The position numbers and the translations under genes are program-made. From Luidia sarsii (Eukaryota > Echinodermata > Asteroidea > Paxillosida > Luidiidae): a DNA stretch of 64,000 nucleotides. Position 1 is the first letter of the stretch. Each line of letters begins with the position of its first letter. Shown piece by piece: positions 57,701 through 64,000 of this stretch. Location: positions 14,449,789 to 14,513,788 of the forward strand of contig OX465104.1 in assembly GCA_949987565.1 (NCBI GenBank), written 5' to 3'. The notes below the pieces were generated by a model. The model was not told the origin of the DNA and ran no database searches. It saw only the letters and a list, made by a program, of their open reading frames with translations.

Positions 57701-60166
57701 ACACAGTAACCATGAAAAAACCATGGGATTAAACAGAAACAGGAATGAGATTCAATGAGCAAAAATTCATTCAGATGGTTGTACAATTATATCAATCATT
57801 GTTTGCATCTGAATGACAATGGGGTTGTGATCCCTGGAGATTGGGCGGCAGATAGTGGTTTGAATTACTTATGGCTGGTATCCATCAACCCTAGCAAAAA
57901 TAGTGGACACTTTGGGTAGATGGTTTTGTGAATACTGCTGTCGTTTGCCAGATGAGCAGTCAATTTCACCAAACCCACCAAACGTATTGTAACTTGCGAT
58001 CATTCGCAAGACAATGAGTGATGCCCAGAAACCATACGATATATCACCAGTTCTCAACTGACGGTGGGTTATCCATCATAAGTCGAGTTACGATGCATCG
58101 TGAGGCTTTGTGAAATCCACCCCTGAATCTACATTCAGGTTGTCCCCACATTTTGTATGAAGCAAGATGGCCAGGTCCACGCCCCTGTGATGCCCGGGCA
58201 GCATCACCAAAGTCTCCCATACGCGTACGTGCCTCAGGGCACCCAAACATACAGTCTATACCGAGCAGACAGTCAAGTGTTGAGACATGGCTTTTGACCT
58301 CCGGGTTGTTGTTGTGTTTCTGTCCCTTGCCTGTCTGTTTCGGATGGAACTGAACCGTCTTCCATAGACTCACCCGTGGTGGTAGCACCTTCCACGCTCC
58401 CTCTACAAGCTTCGTACCTGGGTGCCACTTACTGCCAATCAGAGGCCAAGGCTAGGGCAGGACCTGGGGAATACCCCTTCAAAAAGGGAGACAGAGAGAG
58501 GGGTCACAAGTCATAATTCACTTGCGTCAGAGAATCCAAGTGCGCTCTGTAAAGCAACCACTCCTACCTGTACATACAGTGTACATGTACATAGGAGAAG
58601 TCTGGTTGTCAACCTGTATTTGGTCTGACAGAGACTGACTTCCTATGCGGCCAATTGTGTATGCAACCTTACACTATAGGACCCCTGATAGTGATATAGA
58701 CAATGGTGCGCCAAAGCTGTATGGCTGCACATAAATGTGTGTAACTGCAAGCACCCGCAGCTATTGGCACGCTTGTTATTCAGACCTGTGTAGGCTGACT
58801 CGGGCTTCGTCCGCATTGCTCACAAAAATAGAAATTTAAGCACAGGTTGTGATCTGTCACAGAGTTTGAAGATTTGCTGTCCTGAATTGCCCAAGAAACG
58901 GTGGTCTAAAGCTTGTTCTCAAATACCTGTGACAATTATGACGGCATTTACAAATGAAATCAAGAGCCCATGCCTAAGACATGAGCCTTAGTTTTGCTAT
59001 TAAAAGGGCATTAATTGTTTTGTTCATTCCCAGGGGCCGATTTCACTACCTTTTTGCGATTATCGCATCTGAAATCCATCGCAACTTGCCGGCTAAGTTG
59101 CGATGCATTTCAGACTTAGTGATCGATTTTGGCATTTGCGATGATCGCAAAGCGTTAGTGAAATTGCCCCCAGGCCTTCTTCGTCCTCGGTCGTTGGCCG
59201 GCCTCTTAATTCCTGACCGCCGACTGATTGCCTTGGCAGGGACGCATCATCAGCTTGCTGCAGGACAACAGCCTGCATCTGTGGGAGGTCAACATCAAAG
59301 ATGGCAGCTCAGTCCTTGAGGAGGTCAAGTCCTTCTCCCTGGAAGGAAGGTGAGATGCCTGCTCGATAGACACCAGGGAAGCTGCCTAGGCACGTGCCAA
59401 AAAAGTTCCATGGGCACGAAAAGTCTTGCTGGAATGAAATAGCCCAAATATTAATGGCCTGATGTTTTCATTCCAGCGAGAACCTTTTTGGCAGAGAAAG
59501 TCTTTTAGGAAAGGTACCTGAGGAAGCACTAATGCTAATGCATACACTTAAGTGGACATACAAAAAATCAATGTAACAGTCTGGTACTGATTAGCACCTT
59601 GCATGCTTACCAATAATCCTTCTTTTGTGTTCACTCCCACACTTCTCTCTTTCCCCCTGTCCCTTTGATGTTTCCCCCTTCCACTACCTCATCCCTACCC
59701 AAATCCCCCGCCCTTTCCTTTTGATCTTGCCCCACCTGCTATCCCCGTTGCCCTCTGTCTGCCATCCAAGTCCCTGTTACTCTCCCCTTCCTACTTGTTT
59801 TGTCCCTGTCATTCTGCCTTTGAAAAAGGTCCTGTTAGGATTGAATCTGAAACATCAGGCCCTCCTAATTGTTGATATTCACTTTTTGGTCAATTTAGTC
59901 AGTAAGCAGTTTGCAAGATTTTTGCATATTGTTGTGGTCATGTAATTGATGATGCTTTCTTTTTGTTTGTCCTTTGACATGACCCCATCGTGACCTCAAT
60001 CTCCTCTCTCCCCTCTCGCCAGACTCAAGAAGATCTCGGTCTGCTGCCTGTCTGCCGACTGCAAGGTGCTGTACATGGGCACTGAGGGTGGCAACATCTA
60101 CCTGCTCAACATTGCCACCTTCTCCATGGACGAGCTCATCATCTACCAAGACGTGGTCATGCAGAA
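24655..60166 (+). CDS. LLGL: Lethal(2) giant larvae homologue (LLGL), 5' five coding exons
   Basis: Five coding exons join in phase: 24655-24750, 27294-27391, 55815-55896, 59240-59349 and 60023-60166, giving 176 N-terminal residues. The start is [12 protein letters not shown], followed by [57 protein letters not shown] and [13 protein letters not shown]. These match the first WD40 blades of fly l(2)gl and vertebrate LLGL1/2. YGAPGVEF and HLWEV favour LLGL over the related tomosyn (STXBP5). Family knowledge: LLGL is a cortical scaffold with two beta-propellers that works with Dlg and Scribble, binds myosin II and syntaxins, and is phosphorylated by aPKC to set apical-basal polarity. The aPKC-site loop lies further downstream and is not in this window. 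The second coding intron (28,423 bp) is unusually long. No following exon (GYSRGL-type) is visible before 64000. Confidence 0.92.
24972..25078. repeat. Foldback family N, diverged copy in LLGL intron 1
   Basis: gggatgacgttttgacctag and agcagaacctttctcagaga are followed by the opposite core gtgcttggatcgaaatgtca. Confidence 0.75.
25079..26650. other. LLGL intron sequence, no gene
   Basis: cctcctcgcctaatggctgg and agtaccgtagctgagcctaa (25530-25590) look like part of an unknown repeat. Otherwise it is AT-rich. Confidence 0.4.
26655..27029 (-). mobile_element. MITE with TTAA target site, 375 bp
   Basis: TTAA (26651-26654) is followed by agcccctacacaacattggt. The right end is accaatgtcgtgtaggggct, followed by TTAA (27030-27033). 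The terminal inverted repeat is 20 bases with one mismatch. TTAA duplication is the hallmark of piggyBac-type insertion. A diverged copy in the opposite orientation lies at 50-421. No open frame spans it. Confidence 0.88.
27294..27391 (+). CDS. LLGL: LLGL second coding exon
   Basis: The acceptor is ttccacggcag and the donor is AT|gtatcc. It encodes [20 protein letters not shown] and [12 protein letters not shown], plus AT of a split Ile codon completed by A at 55815. [14 protein letters not shown] is identical to the fly l(2)gl stretch as I recall it. It forms the first WD40 blade. Confidence 0.93.
30616..30710 (+). repeat. Foldback family N, copy with tail
   Basis: gacaatggtcctgctaggat, tgaaacgtcaggtcctctaa and ttaagtcagtaaagcaattt. 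Confidence 0.85.
32211..32352 (+). mobile_element. Foldback family F (cgatgcatcgtaac type), copy 1
   Basis: gcatttcacaaagccttacg is followed by words such as cgtaactccacttacga, catcgctcatcgtcttgcga and cgtaagctgcgatgggttt, ending ggtgaaatcgac. The ends (tttcacaaa / ttggtgaaat) are inverted. Other copies are at 37151, 55917, 57957 (reverse) and a degenerate one at 44056. Confidence 0.85.
33056..33160 (+). repeat. Foldback family N, copy with full tail
   Basis: gatcctgctaggatcgaaac, gtcaggcccactaaattttg, gatttgcattttggtaattt and agtcagtaagaagtttgcaa give the clearest tail sequence in the window. Confidence 0.92.
33400..33735. mobile_element. Inverted-repeat element around gaatcgtgattcaa
   Basis: agtgtttgaatcgtgattca (33421-33440) is followed by gtgccttgcagaagggcata (33486-33505), which is mirrored by cgcacttatgccctttttct and aagcacc (about 33704-33730). 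This is a long imperfect foldback with no coding capacity. Confidence 0.6.
36174..36203 (+). repeat. Foldback family N, core fragment
   Basis: gagaaaggtcctactaggat followed by caaaactta, without the tail. Confidence 0.75.
36348..36408. repeat. Perfect hairpin, 29-bp arms with 3-base loop
   Basis: 36348-36376 (ataattccgtcattgcacgt gcattgatg) is an exact reverse complement of 36380-36408, separated by AAA. The flanks do not pair. No other copy of the arm was seen in the window. Confidence 0.97.
37151..37302 (+). mobile_element. Foldback family F, copy 2
   Basis: atggatttcacaaagtctta, gatgcatcgtaactcaactc, tgtgcatcgctcatcgtctt and gtcgtaagctacgatgtcag. The right end is diverged (gagtttgataac). 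Confidence 0.85.
37365..37400 (-). mobile_element. SINE tail fragment
   Basis: gtgctcagtgctttgcttga followed by ttgcctgctgaaa matches the tail of the SINE copies at 14.3 and 17.4 kb. The tRNA-like part is missing. Confidence 0.55.
39954..40476. mobile_element. Non-autonomous element dense in acacgtgt / acccgtgt palindromes
   Basis: The left end ggcttttcacactac (39954) and right end atagtatgaaaaagcc (to 40476) form a short inverted repeat. A second left-type end, gagcttttcacactacacga, lies at about 40015. Inside are at least nine gacmcgtgtwga-like words, such as cgacacgtgttgaaa, many holding CACGTG. Confidence 0.7.
42519..42598 (-). repeat. Foldback family N, copy (tail plus core start)
   Basis: atattgcaaactgcttactg, acttaagacaaaaatgcaac and gagagggcctgaagttttga. 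Confidence 0.8.
42830..42966. repeat. ACATGTAC-type simple repeat cluster
   Basis: Clusters of acatgtacatgtacatgta and catctacatacactgtacat with cagtac interruptions. Confidence 0.85.
44056..44160 (-). mobile_element. Foldback family F, degenerate copy
   Basis: ggtcaatttcatcaaactca, taatcacaagacgatgagcg and ccttatgaaatccatc keep the order of family F in reverse orientation. Confidence 0.6.
44164..44318. repeat. ACATGTAC/GTGTACAG simple repeat cluster
   Basis: acatgtacactgtacactgt, then tacatgtacatgtacatgtg and two copies of gtgtacagatgtgtacaaatg-like words. One accggtac is included. Confidence 0.88.
44459..44550 (+). repeat. Foldback family N, diverged copy
   Basis: tcctgctgggattgaatcgt followed by cagatcttccgaaattgtga and gagcagtttgcaagatcttt. 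Confidence 0.75.
46678..46790. repeat. Foldback family N, two-armed copy
   Basis: gggcctgatgttaacatcct, agcaggacctttcccaaagg and then the opposite core gagaaaggtcctgttacgat with a short insert gttgggttggggtt. Confidence 0.85.
46975..47060. repeat. ACATGTAC/ACGTGTGT simple repeat cluster
   Basis: acatacacgtgtgtatacat is followed by gtatatgtacacatgtacat and gtatacagtac. Confidence 0.8.
48355..48780. mobile_element. MITE-like segment with gaatcgcgattcaa words
   Basis: agggtttgaatcgcgattca (about 48371), aaaatcgcgagctgaatttg, ccaaattgaaattcaaatcc and gaattgtgattcaaataaca. It is akin to 3.8 and 33.4 kb. Borders are not clear. Confidence 0.45.
50240..50845. repeat. 0.6-kb CT-rich repeat, long (CCTC)n block
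   Basis: Mixed ctccct words surround an uninterrupted ccctccctccct block from about 50550 to 50680. It ends in ctcccccatag, which looks like an acceptor, but no coding exon follows. Confidence 0.95.
53530..53720. repeat. Relative of the 12-kb foldback
   Basis: tttacatggtgggaaaaact...aagtttgcagtaac on the left and tacatggtgtcaccgcaaac followed by cttccact on the right match the arms at 12281-12427. The centre holds gggcagcgtgtacgctgccc, a perfect palindrome. Confidence 0.75.
55815..55896 (+). CDS. LLGL: LLGL third coding exon
   Basis: The acceptor gacacag has a weak pyrimidine tract and ends the 28.4-kb intron; the donor is CAG|gtaagt. It encodes (I)[27 protein letters not shown]. Splice phase fits the previous exon exactly and restores the family motif [10 protein letters not shown] foldback repeat starts about 15-20 bases after the donor. 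Confidence 0.9.
55912..56056 (+). mobile_element. Foldback family F, copy 3
   Basis: gcaaagccttacgatgcatc, gtaactcaacttacgataga, tgcatcgctcatcgtcctac and gttacgatgggtttcttgaa. It begins within 20 bases of the LLGL exon end at 55896. Confidence 0.85.
56090..56585. repeat. Purine-rich (GGA/GAA) repeat
   Basis: About 500 bases are almost only G and A on the + strand (ggaggaggaagagatgggca and similar). It ends with aaaagggc repeated three times. Confidence 0.93.
56961..57062. repeat. Foldback family N, two-armed copy with tail
   Basis: agagggcctgatgttttgat, cctgagcctttgcctttgag and aaaagttcctgctaggatca, then aaacgtcaggccctctaact. Confidence 0.9.
57415..57470. repeat. Short tandem of acatggcgcacgtgc
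   Basis: cagtacatgtacatgtacat is followed by two copies of acatggcgcacgtgc. Confidence 0.8.
57762..57860 (+). mobile_element. Leader part of the composite SINE without tRNA-like body
   Basis: gtttgcatctgaatgacaat followed by ggggttgtgatccctggaga matches 6018-6060 and the inverse of 13660-13707. cattcagatggttgtac lies upstream in inverse orientation. Confidence 0.6.
57957..58124 (-). mobile_element. Foldback family F, copy 4, reverse
   Basis: gtcaatttcaccaaacccac, gcgatcattcgcaagacaat, gttatccatcataagtcgag and gttacgatgcatcgtgaggc, ending tttgtgaaatccac. Confidence 0.85.
58125..59030. other. LLGL intron sequence
   Basis: No exon signal in phase with the flanking LLGL exons was found. One acatacagtgtacatgtaca cluster lies at 58572. 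Confidence 0.5.
59031..59173. mobile_element. Inverted-repeat MITE next to LLGL exon 59240
   Basis: gggccgatttcactaccttt and its counterpart aagcgttagtgaaattgccc form the ends. gcgattatcgcatctgaaat / catttcag and gcaacttgccggctaagttgc form inner stems. The 143-bp element ends 66 bases before the exon and may be related to family F. Confidence 0.85.
59240..59349 (+). CDS. LLGL: LLGL fourth coding exon
   Basis: The acceptor is gccttggcag and the donor is AG|gtgaga. It encodes [36 protein letters not shown] and a split Arg codon. [13 protein letters not shown] is the second WD40 blade (vertebrate SLLDDSSLHLWEI). An inverted-repeat element ends about 65 bases upstream. Confidence 0.92.
59415..59515. 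repeat. Foldback family N, diverged two-armed copy
   Basis: gaaaagtcttgctggaatga and ggcctgatgttttcattcca followed by gcgagaacctttttggcaga. Confidence 0.75.
59818..59927 (+). repeat. Foldback family N, copy with full tail
   Basis: tgaaaaaggtcctgttagga, tcaggccctcctaattgttg and ttagtcagtaagcagtttgc. It lies about 95 bases before the acceptor of LLGL exon 60023. Confidence 0.9.
60023..60166 (+). CDS. LLGL: LLGL fifth coding exon
   Basis: The acceptor is tctcgccag after a CT stretch and the donor is AA|gtaagt. After the split Arg it encodes [40 protein letters not shown] and YQDVVMQ plus a split codon. [13 protein letters not shown] and YQDVV parallel [13 protein letters not shown] and YHDVV of fly l(2)gl. 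Entry and exit are both phase 2, and the matching acceptor is outside the window. Confidence 0.93.
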
Positions 60167-63100
60167 GTAAGTAGTGGGCCGGGGGTCACACCCCTTGTGG
60201 TTGACGAGCGGTAACCTCTCCGTCGGTATAATCATTCATGACCATCTGAAGCCCTGAAGCAATATTGGGTCGATTGAGATGAACAAAAGTGATATCCTTC
60301 GCTAAACCTCCAAGATCAAGATTGAAACATGTTCGGATCAGTTGCTGCTTTTCCTCCTTTTTTAAAAATTTATTCGCACTCCACACTTCTGTAGCCATTG
60401 AGAACTGGAGAGAGCAGCTCAAAAATGCAGCAAAGATTTGAATGGAATTCCTGCTGTGAAAGTCACAAGTTGCCTGTCTCTGCAGACTCGTGCAGTGCAA
60501 ACAATTCTGTAGAGTTGGGATCAACTAAAAAAAATTTGGGCCATTTTTCAAAATTCTTTGAAATGAAATAGATGGAAGAAAATGGAGACAATGCCTGATG
60601 TGGGTGGGGTCGGGGAGGGGGGGGGCTGCGCATGAAGGATACCTTTGTCGAAGTTGAATTTGAGTTTGAGAGAGTGAAAGACAAACGGCCGTGCAGTGAT
60701 TGCGCAACCTTGTGGCGGGTGGGATCGGCGCACGGGTGAATGAAGCCAGCTGTCTGTTTACACAACGCTGTCTTTGGCGCTGGGGCTGGCTGGCGTCCAG
60801 GTTGGTGAGGGACAGACCTGGGACTGTTACAGAGCTTGGGAATCCAGCCGCGAACCATTACCCAGAGGCAACGTGTAATGAAAAGGAATCCATACTGGCT
60901 GTAGATTCTTGGAAAAAAAATGAATAAAAAAAATCACCCTCCATTCTACTTGCTCTCTACTGCATGTGATTTATACACTGTGACTATTTTCATTCTTCAA
61001 CTTTTTATGTGTTGCTCTTCACAGAGTGGATATTTGTATTCATTGGGTTTTTTTTTCTTTTTCTTTAAAGTTGCATTTGCTCATGCAAGACCTGTTGTCC
61101 GTAGTTCATGCAGTAGCAATGTATATTAGTGGGGGAAAACTAACATTGATTTGGTCTTTCATTTGGGAGAAATCGGTGGCTTTCTTAAAGAGAGGTGGAG
61201 GGTTATGATAAGGCTAGGTGCTCATAGTGACTGTGGCTAGGGCTGTGGCTGAGGGTGGTTTGATAAACACGGCCTATTCTTCAGTGTGGGTCAATGTGCT
61301 GCCAGCCTTAGCAACAGCTGCAGCCATTACTGGAGAGCCAGTCTGAATAAATGATTCTCACTACTGTACGTACATTGTACATCATTTAGATCTCTTCACA
61401 CAGCATGTTCTTAGCATTGATCTCCCATCTCCATTACACAGACCCAAGTCACTCACTGGCCAGAGCACTTTATACTACTGTACATTGTACATGTACATGT
61501 ACCGTACATGCACCTTCACCTGTATTCATCAACCTGCAACCTCCTCCAATAAGCATCCAGTCAAATCCTCAAATTGGTGTTTTAATCATCTCAGCTCATC
61601 TGAAAATCATAATCATGAAGAACGCGAAATTAATTGAAAATAGTGGAATGTGGACTTTCCATGATGCCATGATCTACTGAAAAAAATAAAAAAGACCTTT
61701 GAGTTTTGATAACTTATCTCTGGAACGTGCATACATGTACAAAGATCTCCACCATATACTTTTACCCCACCGCCCCCAACTTTTCCCTCCCGTGTTGTCA
61801 AATTAAAAGCAAGCCCTCCATGAAAGGTCATATTTTTTTTGGTAAAAGTATTACTGAGGCACAGCACCCCTAACCCCCCCCCCAACCCTCTTTTTATTTT
61901 CCCACGTCGTGGTGTTTGCCAAGTGTCCTCATTGAAATCCAAACCTGTTTTTTTTTTCATACAGAGCTGCACATAATATCACAATGGCCCAAAAAAATCA
62001 ACCACTCTCCTCCCTCCCTCTTTTAGAGCTTGCGCTGTGTCCTACCCCACAAGCAATGCTCGTAGTGCCTTATGCTCCCGTGACCGTGGGGTTCGGAATG
62101 ATTGTTCTCCTGTTGTCGGAGACTGCTTAGTCCAGGGCTACAGTAGTCTGCACTGTGTTGCCCTGGTGTGAAATCAGATGTCGGGGGTCGGTGTGGGGGG
62201 GGGGATGGTTTGACCCAGACAGGGTTCGAGGACTGGTTGGGAGTGAATGGTGTGCAACTTAAAGGTGGCAGTTGGTTCCATTCTCATTCGGGACGCCAAG
62301 GTTGGGGGCCCTGGAATACCTTTTACTTTGTAGGCTCTTTCAATCCGAACATGAAAAAAAAGTATCCATTCCTGATTGACACTTCAAAAAGCCCCATATT
62401 TCTGTCTGAAAAAAATAATTTAAAAAAAATACGAACTTTTTGATATGCTAGAAAGAGGCTCCCATTTCAAATTTTGATGATACTTGTAATCATGTTCTCC
62501 CATTTGTACTTAGTGAGTTGACCGTGTCTCTCGATTCATGCGCTATATCATGTTTAGGATGTACGTGTTCAGCGCTCATGCATAATGTCCATCCAGTAGC
62601 ACTCCTCGATCTGCCAATCTGATTGGCAATTTCATGCATACCCTATGGAATTGGCAACCTCTCAAGAATGTATTTACATGTACATGTATACTAATCTTCT
62701 TATGCAAGGTACAGGGCTGTGGATCAGTTTGGTTTTTTTTTTTTTGGGGGGGGGTTCCCATTGGAGCCACAGTCTGAGCATCCTGTGAAGCAGGTGCTGC
62801 ACCTGTTGATTTGGGCATACTGTAACACGCACATACATTGGCCAGAATCCCTGCAGCCCTGCCATACCATTGACATCCACAGTAATGAGTTTAACCTTCA
62901 CCTCATTGTATGGGTGCCTTGCCACCAGGACCATTGATAGCAGTAGCAGCTGCCGTGTGTGTGTGCGCACAATAGCGGCCATAACTCTACTGTACAATAC
63001 TACGACAATTATCATTTCCCATCTAATGTTCTTTGTTTAATTTCCGTTCAGTTCAAATGCGATTGTTTTGGGGTGTGTGAAAGCATGTAGTAGATTATTT

Positions 63101-63834
63101 TTCCTGGTTTTTTTTTTTGGGGGGGGGGGGTGAGCTTTGAATAAACCCTCTTTAAATTACTTTTTGGAGTAAATTGCCAAGGATGTCTAAAAGCAAAATT
63201 TCTGACAAATCACATCAACGTGGACTGAACACCTATTGGAGAATTGATATCTTGAGGATTATCACATATCTAATCCGTTTTTCTCTTCAATCTTCTTTCC
63301 ACTGTCCACTTTTAGCCCTTCTCCCATCATGACAAAAAAATGCTGCCATCCAATGAATTGCAAAAAAGGAATAACATTCCCCCTCAATTAGAATCCCCGA
63401 ATGTCATTCGCTAGTTTGTTCTTTGTGCTTGGATGTCAGTATTGATAAAGAAATTAATCCTGTCTTGTCCCCGGGTAAATACAGCACCCTGCTGACGTTG
63501 AGGTTTGATTGGCTTAACGGCGTCGGGGTCTAGGAACAGAGAGCCAATTTCATAAGTCCTCTCAGCAGAAGAACAAACTTTAGGATGAATTTTTAAAATT
63601 GCGCTTAAAGTAGCATGTGGTGCACTGTTGTCATCATGGCTGGTACCCTGCCCTATTCTGGTTAGCGTGGAAGTCCGGCTTATCAAGGAGCTGCCATCGA
63701 CATATAGGCCCCTGGACAGCCAAGATGCCACAAGTTCAGTTCCTTGTCACCCTTCTGCAATTGCATTGAAGAATTTCATCTGTTTTAGTCTTTTTTACAT
63801 TCCCTTTCTTATTCAGTGCAGACAAGTGGAAGAG
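60167..63834 (+). other. LLGL intron, right part of the window
   Basis: There is no further exon with LLGL similarity. It contains poly-T/poly-G tracts (62729 and 63110), C-runs (61877) and an acatgtac cluster at 61486-61512. Confidence 0.6.
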
Positions 63835-64000
63835 TAAGAGAGAAGTGAGGTAGATGTGAGAATGAGGGAGAGAGATGGAGAGAGAGGGGGAGGGAGAGAG
63901 GGAGTGGAAGAGAATGAGAAGTGAGGGAGATGGGAGAGCGATGGAGAGAGAGAGGGGGAGGGGAGGAAGAGAGAAAGTGGAAGAGAGAGAAGTGAGGGAG
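63835..64000. repeat. Purine-rich (GAGAGG)n repeat, cut by the window edge
   Basis: Repeats of gagagagatggagagagagg and gtgagggaga run to the last base. Confidence 0.93.

Noticed and set aside
24655..60166. Tomosyn (STXBP5) instead of LLGL
   Set aside because: [15 protein letters not shown] and LKKIS...[12 protein letters not shown] fit LLGL better than the tomosyn equivalents (FGRPGVECY, TLHLWNL).
1..64000. Operon-like or defence-type gene cluster
   Set aside because: Only two intron-rich metazoan genes are present, with no linked accessory genes and no viral, toxin or nuclease genes.

Overview
The window is eukaryotic nuclear DNA from an animal. It carries parts of two intron-rich protein genes on the + strand, separated and interrupted by a dense load of small repeats. 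Exons use GT-AG introns and have GC-rich third codon positions, while introns and spacers are AT-richer. The proteins are metazoan cell-biology proteins. Together with the many short foldback repeats and TACATG-type simple repeats, this suggests a marine invertebrate (for example an echinoderm, hemichordate, lancelet or mollusc). I cannot name the species from the sequence.

Region 1 (about 3.0-15.5 kb): the 3' part of a Rab11-family-interacting protein of the FIP3/FIP4 (nuclear fallout) class. Ten exons join in phase to give 358 C-terminal residues: a long coiled coil followed by the C-terminal Rab11-binding domain. The 5' end lies left of the window. Introns hold tandem repeats (an 84-91 bp minisatellite upstream of the first visible exon, an exact 23-copy 19-mer, a 92-bp array made of truncated tRNA-like units) and about 1.7 kb of CT-rich microsatellite lying directly against 3' splice sites.

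Region 2 (about 15.5-23.4 kb): intergenic sequence, mostly AT-rich. It holds several non-autonomous DNA-transposon-like elements with clear terminal inverted repeats (one pogo-like), tRNA-derived SINE copies and a perfect 38-bp-arm hairpin at 21.9 kb.

Region 3 (about 23.4-64 kb): the 5' part of a lethal(2) giant larvae (LLGL) gene. A CpG-rich probable promoter is followed by a coding exon with the start codon at 24655 and four further coding exons, giving 176 N-terminal residues. The second coding intron is 28.4 kb. The gene continues beyond the right edge. Its introns are rich in ACATGTAC and ACCGGT palindromes, poly-T/poly-G tracts and short foldback families.

The two genes are head to tail, but nothing in the sequence shows a shared function or co-regulation. 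Both products act at membranes (recycling-endosome traffic for FIP3/4, basolateral cortex polarity for LLGL). I found no transposase, reverse transcriptase, CRISPR system, rRNA gene or intact tRNA gene. The most unusual content is the repeat structure: an abundant (about 18 copies) palindromic family, a satellite made from a decapitated tRNA-like unit, and very recent perfect palindromes.
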